Below are positions 26,001 to 36,280 of a stretch of 64,000 bases of DNA, in pieces (within the stretch, counting starts at the first letter, position 1; each line of letters opens with the position of its first letter). Made by a program: the position numbers and the translations under genes. Location of the stretch: positions 5,396,925 to 5,460,924 of the forward strand of contig JACDQD010000003.1 in assembly GCA_019843655.1 (NCBI GenBank). The letters run 5' to 3'. Source of the stretch: Lethocerus indicus (lineage: Eukaryota > Arthropoda > Insecta > Hemiptera > Belostomatidae). Below the pieces are notes generated by a model. It was given only the letters and a program-made list of their open reading frames with translations, did no database searches and was not told the DNA's origin.

Positions 26001-29000
26001 TATAGAATACAAAATCTTTTATTAATTTACTGTTATTAATAAAATCATTAATATTAAATACTGAGGTTTATAATGAATATACTATTAATTGGGCCATATA
26101 ATTTAAAATCAATATAAGATAGAATATGTAGAAAATGTACATAAATAAGTTTTATTTAAATAGCTTACAGTTCTGCATATCTTCCCCATATCAATGACAG
26201 GGTTGATTGATATGAGCTTCACAATTGCTGATTTAATTTCTTGTGCATCATATGAAGATAAAATTTGCCTTTCTGTTGCAGCAAATTCTGTAGTTTTGTT
26301 TTCTGTAAAATATAAATAATTTTTGTTAATTCCTTTATTGAAGTCCTAGTTGTGAGACATTACATTAAGTTATATGAAATACCAATGTCTCCTATCTAAT
26401 AAAAAAATTCACAATCTTGACCGTAATCTAATATGGGTTTTTTCAAATGTTGTATAGTATTAATGACAAATTAAAGAACAACATAAGAGATAGGAAGTGA
26501 AGAATTTTAATTTAATAAGCATTTGATCTGTTCTGAAACTGAAAAGCAATGAGACACTGACTAACTGAAGGAGATGATTCATTGTCATTTGACATGAGAG
26601 CATGTGGTATCGGATCAGTATAATCTGTTTCCTGAACATCCTGTATTTCAGTTTCAGTAAGCAAATCCTGGATGGTTGATTGTTCAGAGAGTTCCCTCAT
26701 AAAGGCCGTATCACAAGAAGTAAGCACTTCTAAAATAAAATATTTTAGCCGATTCCTTTCCAATTCACTTGCTGTAGGTAGAACAGGAACTAAAGCCTAA
26801 ATATAAAATGTTTCATGTAAATACTACATTAAAAAATTGAAATTCAAACTAGTGGTTAAAATGGAGAAACATACGTTACACCAACAAATTATAATTCATT
26901 GGCCAAATCTCATTTAGGATTAGTACAAAGATAAATGTTGAAAGTAATAAAATCAGTCAACCAAATATTCAACATTACAAGAATAGATCATTATCAGCTA
27001 TAAAACATACAATATCATTAAAGTATAATAAATAAAAAATCTAAAAATGGATCTATCTTTTACAACTGTTTGGATACAAACCTTGTGTAAAGACAAAGGA
27101 GTAACTTTAGACCTGTGCCATGCAGCACCCTCCATTGCTCTCCTTACCATGTTGGTTGCCTGTACCTGCACAATGCCATCTCTGTGAGCTGTCAGCTTCC
27201 CACTAGCTGCTTCAGAAGAAATGTCAAGCTCTAAGCAATCTCTGTACAGCATAGGGATCTGCTTCAGCACATTGTCCTTATCCAGGACTCTGGTTATATC
27301 CTATAACATTTATCATGAATTGTTATTGTTAAATCTATTCTAAATAAGTTGCCATAATTGTACTCCTTAATAACTTTTAACTTCAATTTTAATATCAAAT
27401 ATTAAAGAATTGGTTTATCTATTGTTCCACGAATAATATAGCTAGTCGTTAACTATCTGATGCTTTGGTTACAGGAAAAGTTACAATTAAAGTTTGTGTA
27501 GAATGTATATCATTAAAATCTCATCATTTTCTATTTATTAGAAATGGATGAATTATGCAAGATTGAAGTAAATAAATTATTGGAATTACCTTGTAATTAA
27601 ATAAGCAATTAAAACAAGACTATATTTGTATATTAAATAAATCAAGTTTATATTTATCTATTTAAAAACTCCTGTACCAGAATTCCAATTATAATAATAA
27701 ATATAAATTAATTTACAGTATATTGCCCAGCAACTGAGGAGTGGAACTGCTGTGTAAGGTTAGGGCTGTAGTGAGCAGGTTTAATTCCAACAGCAATACA
27801 ACAGCCTGATATGAGGTCTTGAGTCACTTCACAATATCCAACACTGGTCAGATTACTTCCACACCTCAACTGTTCTTCTTTCCAGGTCTGAAACTCTTTC
27901 AGACAAGTTTGCAGAGTCTCCCTTACATTTGAATACATTTCACGATACATGTAGTAATTGGAAACATCCATCAAAACCTATAACAGAATATATCAATGGT
28001 ATTCAAGAAACATTTTTTACTGATAACAAGCATTACAATATCTATGAAAGGTTAATTATAACTGCCAATGTATACACTTATACTTTTCCAGAACACTGCT
28101 TTCAGGCAGGCTAAGAAAAAATATGTCTGTTTATTTAAAACAGATGCCTTGAATTTATTTAAAGATAAATACATAAGGAGGATGCATAAATATACACTAC
28201 CTGACAATGAAATTCAGCTTTAGAAACAGTCCTGCACAAATCCCATTGGTGTTCCACTTCATTAATTTCATCAGTAAGCGGTAAAAAACAATCAAACGAA
28301 GGAACCATAAGAGGACTAGAGTTACTTCTTGAAATTATTTTTTTGAGTACCTCAACACTTTGTTCAGACTCCAGTTCTGTGACTTCCGATGACATCCAGT
28401 CAGGAACATTATTTCCTCTAATGACAATTAAACTGAATATTGCCATCAATAAACATTTATGTACATGTAGGCTCATGGTATTTTACATCAGTGATGTAAT
28501 ATTTAAAAATAAAAAAAGTTGAATAAATAAACAAATTATACCCCTTCATTTTGGTTTAAAATAATTCACTTTCAACTTAAAATTAATGTGAATTTATTGA
28601 AATTAGGTTAAATATATTTGCGATAAATACTAACTGTTGGAGACCATTGGTGTGCTTAACCAGTTTGCCATTTAGAGTAGAATTAGAAAATGATCTCACA
28701 ACCCATCGGTGATAATGACAAATTCCAAACAACACATGAGGAGGTAAACTCTCATAATCTATCTCATTATGATAAATTGGATCAGCATGTTTTTCACTGA
28801 GGAAAGACAACAAGTCCTTTAGTATCACTGACTGCAGGCTGAATGGTAACCTAAACAAAATTAATTGATGTTAATGTGGCATAAACAATGATTTATTAGA
28901 CAAGCATTTCTTATCACGGAACAACAATTTACTGATATTTAATGTGCTCTCAAATTTCATGTAAAAGTTATGTATTGTAACAGTAATTTAAATACATTTA

Positions 29001-29978
29001 ACATATTACAATTTAAATGAGTTCATACTACATTTAAATGAATAATTTTCAACATAAAATAAAAAATTGATCATCACATAATAAAATATACAACCATAGA
29101 AATATGAGGTCTAGTTCAATAAATAATTCTATTCTAATTTAGTGCTCATTACTTTGTATAAATAGAAGTATTATGTAGAAGTATAGAACATTATGTCTGT
29201 GTAAAATTCCAAAATTATAATGTATTTATTTAAGAAAAAACATCTTTCTAAATAAGAAATGCAGAATTATAAATAAATATCTGTTGAATCCTTACTTGCT
29301 TTCCAATATTTTGAGGTCCCAGTTTAAGAATGCAGCAACCTTCAGCGAGAGTATTTTCAAAGCTTTACTGCGGCGATTAATTTTTCCATTACCTCCACTA
29401 ATGCTATTTGGATCTATATCTAAAGTTGGTGTTTCGGCTTTCAAGCATGAGGTAGATAAGAACTTGATTATTAATTCTGTGGGTGTTGGATCTAGAAAAC
29501 AAACACGAATGATAAGGCATAAAAAAAACAAATAATATGTGGTTGTGGTCTGGACGAAAAGGGCTTTCGAACCTAAATGCAAAAATCACATAACCAGTAC
29601 GACATAATGAATGCTATATATATGATAATATGAATTATTAGTAATAAATTTAACTTAAATTTAAAATTCAATATATGGCCCATTTTGGTTGGTTCAAAAG
29701 TAAAATATGACAGGATTATCGTGATCAGGTTCATCAACTTACAACAAATTAAAAAACGGGCTTGAAATAAGAACAGTTGGCTGATTCCAGGAATATGAGC
29801 CATATTTTTTGTAAAGATCTAACTAATTAAAAGCTAAGTAACAAAAAATTAGCAGCTTACCCGATGTAGCCTTTTCCAAATGCCTCCTCAATAAACTGGG
29901 ATCAAGCAAGAATTCAAACCACAATAACGTGTCTGGAGAAATGGGTACAGTGCCAGGCCTCAGCAAATCGACATCCAT
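22775..29978 (-). CDS. IntS8: Integrator complex subunit 8 (INTS8), complete, 16 coding exons
   Basis: INTS8 is a helical-repeat subunit of the nuclear Integrator complex and helps dock PP2A, which dephosphorylates paused RNA polymerase II. I assembled these minus-strand exons: 29978-29861, 29491-29296, 28850-28635, 28417-28201, 27977-27717, 27300-27082, 26796-26562, 26302-26169, 25797-25687, 25410-25248, 25162-24914, 24550-24352, 24126-24008, 23899-23745, 23504-23322, 22894-22775. All introns are GT-AG, all phases agree, and the sum is 2895 nt (964 aa; human protein about 995 aa). Residues 20-23 are WFEF, the N-terminal motif known to be needed for PP2A binding. Exon 2 carries LKVAAFLNWDLKILE, exon 12 AKLHNV and HIWPS, exon 14 RMIKCCSQLQCHTQ, and exon 15 AVLCQFL and DSMDSYFD, each close to human INTS8. 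The exon 7 donor is the least certain junction: A|GTCAGT is the only nearby donor that keeps frame into exon 8. The gene is CpG-depleted. Confidence 0.95.
23025..23084. repeat. (TA)n microsatellite in the last INTS8 intron
   Basis: About 55-60 bp of TA repeats within the intron between coding exons 15 and 16 (22895-23321). Confidence 0.95.
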
Positions 29979-30240
29979 CGTTGGTGGTCAATGTGGCATC
30001 GGAAACATCAAAAATTGAAGCACTCTTACAGGATTAAAGCCTGTTACAGATTATGTTTACTAATACAATATCAACCGCCAAAGGTTTCAATTCGACTAAC
30101 GTTGAGAGTAGTCCCACACTTAGAGGGTATCAGCATTGCCAACATGACAACCTCGAAAATTCGAACGTTCGATCATATAATAAAATAAAACTTGTATAAA
30201 TTTTCGGGATTTTAAATAACGCATTAAATCGTTCGAAAAT
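29979..30240 (-). promoter_or_regulatory. INTS8 5' flank / promoter, CpG-bearing
   Basis: Immediately upstream of the INTS8 ATG (minus strand) CpG frequency recovers (for example ACCTCGAAAATTCGAACG and CGTTCGAT around 30,150-30,172, then AACGC and ATCGTTCG to 30,235) and drops again from about 30,241. This fits a small unmethylated promoter between methylated gene bodies. No TATA box is evident. Confidence 0.5.
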
Positions 30241-30387
30241 AATTAATATTAAAAATTGGATGAGTTTAAATTTTAATTCTAACAGAATTTAGAGATGGGT
30301 ATAAACTGTACACATTGAGAATAAATATGCTTGTTCCTAAATCATTATGATACATATATAGTTGGTACTTTCTTATGATCCATGCAA

Positions 30388-30393
30388 TTTATT
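30388..30393 (-). terminator. Candidate SFT2D3 polyadenylation signal
   Basis: Minus-strand AATAAA (plus TTTATT) about 1.08 kb past the stop codon, close to where CpG content recovers at the INTS8 promoter. Confidence 0.35.
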
Positions 30394-30452
30394 TAAAAAC
30401 AAATAATAATCATCATTGTGCCAAATATTAGGTTAAATATTTCCTTTAATTC

Positions 30453-30482
30453 ATCAGTTTGTTATCTACATAACAAACTGAT
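30453..30482. repeat. Perfect hairpin, 13-bp arms with 4-nt loop
   Basis: ATCAGTTTGTTAT, loop CTAC, then ATAACAAACTGAT. The arms are fully complementary. In the likely 3' UTR of SFT2D3 it would form a stem-loop about 60 nt upstream of the candidate poly(A) signal. Confidence 0.8.
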
Positions 30483-31472
30483 TCAACTTAATTTAATAAT
30501 AATAATTAGCAATATTTTAAATATCCATACATACTATTTATAAAAGGTAAATATTTGAAAGCTTAAAAAGAAATAACTGCAATATTATATATTATATTAC
30601 ATTATTTGGAAATGTTATCTGTTTCCACAATATTAAATAGTTAAAATGAAACTGTAGGAGAATAGGTGCCTTCTAAATAATTAATGATCAATCCCTGCAA
30701 TATTTTCACAGGCAGAACAAATAGTAAAACGTTTTAATAAATATTATTTACATGTTCTAAATTATAAAATTTAGTTCAGTACATAACAAATGTAAGTTCA
30801 CAGTGCAATTTTGCTTTCATTGGTAGAAAATAAGGTGTATATTTTAAGAATTAAGAATAACATTAGACTAATCAAATAGAAGATTACTCATCACAGTCAA
30901 TATAACACATCAATCTTAAAACTTATTTTTGATGGAAATATGATACCCAAAAGAAGGTTCAAATAACATTTAATAGGTGCGCAAAAGAGTGACATAGAAA
31001 CCTTTAACTTGACAAATTTATGTCAAAAACACAATTTTACAAAAGTAAAGAACTCTTCTAACCCCTAACTGAGTGAAATAATTTTTTGTTTTTCTCTTCT
31101 AAAATATTGCATTAAACCCTAGTAATTTTGTGTTGTAAAAAAGACTATATGTAGCAATATTTCCCTGAAAGGACCAAATCATCTTTAAAATTTCTCATTC
31201 CCAATATCATATTGGAAAAATAACATTTAATTTGCAATTGAATTCAGTTAAATTAAGAAGATTCAGTCATTTAATTTTCAGATCAGAGTTGATCATACAA
31301 TCAAAAGAAGATTAAATCAGGTACATAAATTAAAATTTGTATACTTCTGCCAGATAAACTTATCTTATAATATTGATTATGTACAAAATTATCCCTCACA
31401 AAACTGAAAACTGGAATTATAATTAAATATCACAACATATTTTTAATATTTTTTCATTCAACATAAGATAGG

Positions 31473-33450
31473 TCAGACAGGGAGTGTTTTGGACACTGAA
31501 CTGGCGACTGCAGATGAAAATAGTTTTGTGAAAAACATGAGTCCGGTGTGGCCTCCAGGAATATAACTAATCAGAAACCAGAGGAGTGCAATCACTTGAA
31601 CAACAGCAAAGAATACAGTGAGAGGTGTGCTCTGCTGATATAGCGCAAAATAGAGTGTGGCGAATAGACTGCCCAAGTAGCTGCAAGTGAATGCAAGACG
31701 CTCTCTTGAAAATAGATGGCGCAAATGGTGCATTGGACCCCATAAAAATGAAAAACTGAAAAATAAAATATTTGGAATAATTAAAATACATGATTAATAA
31801 TAATTGTAGTTCCTTTGTTTTAAATATTTTAGAAAGAATTTACAGTATTTGTTTGGGGCCCACAAGGATGGGCAACAGATCACAGATTTCGCATCACTAC
31901 TCAACTATTTTGTCTTTAGTTTACCACTTTTGCTTGTAACCACAGTCAATAGCATTCCACCAGCAATTTAGTGAGGTTTGTGAATGCCAACAAAGCACTA
32001 TTACTGCAATATTAATGAGTTACAAACTCATCTAATTTAAACTAAATAGGCAAGTGGAGACAGAAAAGTGCAAGAGAAATATCCCAACAGTGACTCCCAA
32101 CAAATTACTGTAAATAAAATAGACTATTGTTTATTATAATAATTTTTACACTATTGTTTTTTCATTGAATATAAAGTAGACATGCTTAAGATAATTTATA
32201 ATTAATTTAAAACATGATACTTCATTTCTTGGTGCAATAGTTAATTTAACTACATACCTACAAATTAAAAATAAGCTTCCCATTGTATATAGCATGGCAA
32301 ATTTTCTAGCTTTCAACAGCAGTACAGGCAAGTACATTGCTGCAAATCCAAAACACAACAGTCCCATGAAGATACATATACAGAATCCTGTCAGCCTCTG
32401 CAGTCTTGACTGTAAATGAATTAAGTTAGTAAGTAATAGAAACTGAATTAAAATTTTCAAAAAAGGTTCATTCATCTAATAATACAAATAAAAAGAAAGT
32501 TCAATGAAAAATTGACATTTATTTAAAAACAAAAATCACATTCATTACCTTATGTACCTCCAAAGGGCTTGATTTTATATTTGAATCACAAGGAACTAAA
32601 TATATGAGTGACTATTGTAGGTGTTACACAAAATCCTATTAATTCTTCACTTGAATGTGACAAAAATAAAGGCATTGAATGTTAGTTCAATAGTTGGCTA
32701 TTAGGCAAATAGAGTAATTGGATACAAAACATAAAAAAACCATTTAAAATATGAATTTTCCTAAATAAGGTATATTGATTAGATTAATAATAACATATTT
32801 ATCAGATATAAATATTATGAATTTAGATATACTGAATTTGTACAATATTCTGTTTTTCCATAAGAAAGGAATAGTATCCACAGATACTATAAATCCAAAT
32901 GAGGACATATCATTAATTTGAACTCATGTAAGTAATTTACTAATTACAAGAAATAACTGAAAAAATATCATAAGTGATCATAATATTATGTTTGAGAATG
33001 ATTATCGAACAAAGCAGAAAGGAATTGCTAAATCATATTTTATTAAAGCAAGATGCATTATATATAGGACTGCACATATTCTCCCAGAGAGTAAAATCAT
33101 GTAAACATGGACATCAATATGGATGATTATTTTTCACATTATAGTTATAGTGGTTTGTGCTCAAATTACTATCTCAAAAGTAGATAGGTATTTATCTAAT
33201 AACGTACCAATAAAATGGCAATTGTGAGCAACGGAAAAAAGAACAAAATCCAAATATGTCTTACCATAGTAGGACAACAGTCTTTTTGGGCGGCTGTAAG
33301 CCAAGTTTCTGGTTCTTGAGATGCTTCATTTTTCTTAAACCAACTTCCAACATTTGGCATCGACACAGAGACGGAAATTCCATTCAGCAAAGGTTTAGAA
33401 TCGCTACTTCTCGACAAGTATTCGTCCAATTCAGTTTTCAAATTTGCCAT
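31473..33450 (-). CDS. SFT2D3: SFT2 domain-containing protein 3-like (vesicle transport protein SFT2C), complete, 3 exons
   Basis: SFT2 proteins are small tetraspanning Golgi/endosome membrane proteins implicated in retrograde vesicle fusion. Exons on the minus strand are 33450-33265, 32409-32258 and 31755-31473; introns are GT-AG and the sum is 621 nt (206 aa; human SFT2D3 is about 215 aa). The first 62 residues are a hydrophilic cytosolic tail with SWFKKNEASQEPETW. Exons 2 and 3 give four hydrophobic segments at about residues 69-93, 97-119, 133-155 and 158-178. The family block YLPVLLLKARKFAMLYTMGS (residues 88-107) and FLWGPM near 117 match SFT2, and the C-terminal SKTLPV resembles the human SFT2C ending. 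The alternative, SFT2D1 or SFT2D2, fits less well because of the long N-tail and the LLLKARKFA block. It lies tandem to and upstream of INTS8, 1.5 kb apart, and shares its CpG depletion. Confidence 0.92.
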
Positions 33451-33600
33451 ATTCGCACGACCCGAAAGGAAGGTAACATCACTGAGAGGTTACACGACCA
33501 GACACGTACACAAATCCCGATCAAATATTCATTTTATTCAATCTTTTATTTTACCGTGTTTTTACGAATTTAGTGTGCATTTTAGTATGGATATTGTTTA
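33451..33600 (-). promoter_or_regulatory. SFT2D3 5' flank / promoter, CpG-bearing
   Basis: CpG dinucleotides reappear from about 33,360 within exon 1 (TCGCTACTTCTCGAC) and continue upstream of the ATG at 33450 (TTCGCACGACCCGAAAGG). The transcript start cannot be placed precisely. Confidence 0.4.
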
Positions 33601-34736
33601 AACTAATTATAAAAAAAATATAAGCGTCACTTTCGAAGTTTCCTTAAAAATTTACTTTCCCAATGTCTAAGCATTTGAAAGGACAATTTACTATCTGGAA
33701 GCATAAGAATGTTTGATTTTATAGATTTCTCATAGTTCTTTTTTCTTATATTTTGAAATCATAGTGTGAGAAGACTACAATTAAAATATTACGTATTGAT
33801 TTCTCTACAATTTTTCGGATATAATGTACGAACAATTCAAATAATCTGCTCTTAAAGTTATTAAAAATAATACATAATTTGAATATTTTTCAACAGCCAT
33901 TCGTGGCCGTGAATTAACAACAAAATACAAACCACGGCTACATGACGGAGTGCAGGATGATAACATCTAATTATTAGTTCGGTTATTAGTTATTATTATT
34001 ATTAGTTGGCGTTCCAATTATATACGTTCATTGATTGTATTATCCATATGTAAATTTATTTATTAATAATTTAAAGAGGTCCAGAAAGTTTTCGTACTTT
34101 CCACGGTATTATGAACATTTAATTCAAATTTCTTACAGCGTTTCGATTCCCAATGATACTTTCTGTAGCTATTGGTCAACCAATTAATATAAAAACTGGT
34201 TACTCCTCCAGAGATGAAATGAAATTTATAAATTACAAATTAAAAGTTGTTTATTCCCATTAAATATACATAGGATATCGTAGACAATGTGCCAATGTTG
34301 TTTGATACATGCATGCCGAACCACGGGTCATTCTACATTTATAGACACGATTATTAGGTCTAAACATATTTGTATTGTGCTCAATGTCGGCATGGTAATC
34401 GGGAAAGTTAGTTAAAATAATAAAAACCCGAGAACAGAGATATGAAATTAAAATAATCTATTCGTGTTCTTATTTTTATTTTCCACCATTAATGTATTTC
34501 ATCCGAAATAAAAATATTTATCAAATTACTTTTCTTCCCCATCCTCCGATTTAAAAGCAGAATCAATATTTTTTAAACGAGCCCATCGACGCGTTATGGG
34601 TCGCATACAAGCCTTATAGGGGGCATTAAAGGATGCGTGAAGAATCGATGAGACTAATGTCATATGTATAGGAACACATAGGGGACCCGCTATAGAATCG
34701 TGTTCTCCTGATAGCGATATGTGGAAGTTTCGTTTC
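33601..34736. other. Intergenic interval between SFT2D3 and the transposase-derived gene
   Basis: The two genes are head-to-head, about 1.4 kb apart. No gene is visible here. The stretch near 34,078-34,110 (AGGTCCAGAAAGTTTTCG) loosely recalls a mariner inverted-repeat end, but I found no partner repeat, so I do not call it an element. Confidence 0.4.
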
Positions 34737-34814
34737 GGCGGGGGTGTGAGGTGTGGCGGGGGTGTGAGGTGTGGCGGAGGCGGTGTCGGTGGTCGGTGGT
34801 CGGTGGTCGGTTGG
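34737..34814 (+). repeat. G-rich tandem repeats just upstream of the transposase-derived gene
   Basis: Two copies of the 18-bp unit GGCGGGGGTGTGAGGTGT are followed by three copies of the 7-bp unit GGTGGTC. The block ends about 50 bp before the ATG at 34866, so it lies in the presumed promoter or 5' UTR, and it has G-quadruplex potential. Confidence 0.85.
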
Positions 34815-34865
34815 GCGCATGCCCCCAGTTCAGTCGCGCACTTCGCTCCGAGTTGATCGCTGAAC

Positions 34866-36280
34866 ATGGCCAGACGCGGCATCACCTTGGCCCAAAAGTA
34901 TCGGGTCGTCGACGCGATTACCGACGGCCTGTCCCAGACGGCGGTCGCCAAGAAATTCGGCTTCAGCAAGTCGACGGTGTCGTTAATCTGGAAGAGGAAG
35001 GAGAAGATCGTTAGAGCGTACGAGGACCGGAGGCCTGAAACTATGAGACTGAGACGTTCCGATAGGGAGGATCTCGACTCGGAGCTGTACGCCTGGTACA
35101 GGACCCGGGTAAACGCGGGCAGGACGGTCACCGGACCCGAATTGAAACTCAAGGCGAATGAATTCGCCCGGCGGAAAGGGGACGAGAAATTCGACTGTTC
35201 CCTGGGCTGGATAGATCGCTTTAAAGTCAGACATGACATATCGTTGACGAGAGGTGTAGTCGAACAGTCGAGCAGAAATGAACACGATTTCTGGCCTCGG
35301 GTCGGAGCCGACTTCCCCGAAAAGGACGTATTTGTCATAAAAGAAGTAGGGCTGTATTACGCGGCCGGTCCGGAGGGTGTAGGGGATTTGCGGGGCCGAG
35401 TGTGCGACTCGGGCGAGGACGCCGAACGGAGGCTGACCGTCTGTCTCTGTACCAACAGAACGGGCTCCGACAAGAGGAGGCTCCTGGTTGTCGGTCGCAG
35501 ACCCTACAATCCCGATTGCACTCTTCCCGCCGTTTACAGGGCGGACAAAAGGTCCTGGATGACCATGGCCATCTCCGGGGAAGAGCTCAATCGGTGGAAC
35601 CAAGAACTCTCTACGGAAGGACGGAGGATACTCCTTCTCGTCCAGTATAGCCCGGCATTTCGCACTTTCGACGACCATTCCAACATAAAAATGGGATACC
35701 TGCGATCCGACGGGAAAGACCACCCGATGGAATTAGTAGTCAAATGTTTTAAAATAAATTACAGAAAATATCTCTTAAAATGTATATACGGCGAGAAACA
35801 AAAACGGAAATTAAATCCCTACAGAGTAAGCGTTCACGAAGCTATCAAAATGCTACACAAATCTTGGTTGCGAATTTCCCAATCCACCATCCTGGAGGCG
35901 TTCCGCCTCGAGGATTCCAGAGAAGAGATCAAAAATCGAGTGGTGCTTTTCGAAAAATGGTTTCAAAACGGGCTTTCGCTACGAAAGTCCGGAGAATCGA
36001 TTTGGCCGGTTATATAGAATTCGATGACGATCTCGTAACATCGGTGAAATTCACGAGCGACGCCGCCGATATGGAGGAGAGCAGCTCCAGCAGGAGACCT
36101 AAAGTGGACGACCACGCGATCGACTGTAACACGGAAGGTGAAGTGCCCAGCGCTGAAGAGGCACTCAGGATGGCCAGATCTATTTACACCTTTTTGGAAA
36201 AACATAAAGCGGATGTTGAATCTCTTAATTTCGCCGGAGCTATTGAAATATTAATCGAAGATGTAGTTGAAACGTCTTAA
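34866..36280 (+). pseudogene. Tigger/jerky (pogo-superfamily) transposase-derived gene, catalytically dead, C-terminal frame break
   Basis: Frame one (34866-36017, 383 aa) has an N-terminal psq/CENP-B-type helix-turn-helix (about residues 1-50, with AVAKKFGFSKSTVSLIWK), a second CENP-B/Tc5 HTH (about 66-130, with GWIDRFKVRHDIS) and a DDE_1-type core. The core keeps the scaffold (VGLYY at 161-165, LTVCLCTNRTGSDK at 190-203, RSWMT at 229-233, ILLLV at 255-259, VSVHEAIKMLHKSW at 321-334). All three acidic positions are changed: K159 where DE-T-GL normally starts, Q260-Y261 where DN sits, E289 where PMDQG has D. The typical C-terminal tail (FDDDL, then AEEALRMARSIYTFLEKHK) follows in another frame and stops at 36280. 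One extra base between about 35900 and 36015 would join them into 471 aa. So this is either a domesticated DNA-binding gene with an assembly indel or a lightly broken copy. It is intronless and has a good ATG context (AACATGG). Called pseudogene only because of the frame break. A possible AATAAA lies at 36510-36515. Confidence 0.75.

Larger units (their letters stand above)
30241..31472 (-). other. CpG-poor interval between SFT2D3 stop and the INTS8 promoter; probable SFT2D3 3' UTR
   Basis: No further gene is seen. The only clear minus-strand AATAAA I found is at 30388-30393, which would give a 3' UTR of about 1.08 kb. A perfect 13-bp hairpin lies just before it at 30453-30482. Confidence 0.4.

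Noticed and set aside
34078..34110. Sequence recalling a mariner inverted-repeat end
   Set aside because: No opposing repeat, TA duplication or transposase frame of that family was found nearby.
34526..35723. Long minus-strand open frames (270 and 246 codons) opposite the transposase-derived gene
   Set aside because: They mirror the GC-rich sense frame, show no family motifs, and the sense strand has clear HTH and DDE-like blocks.
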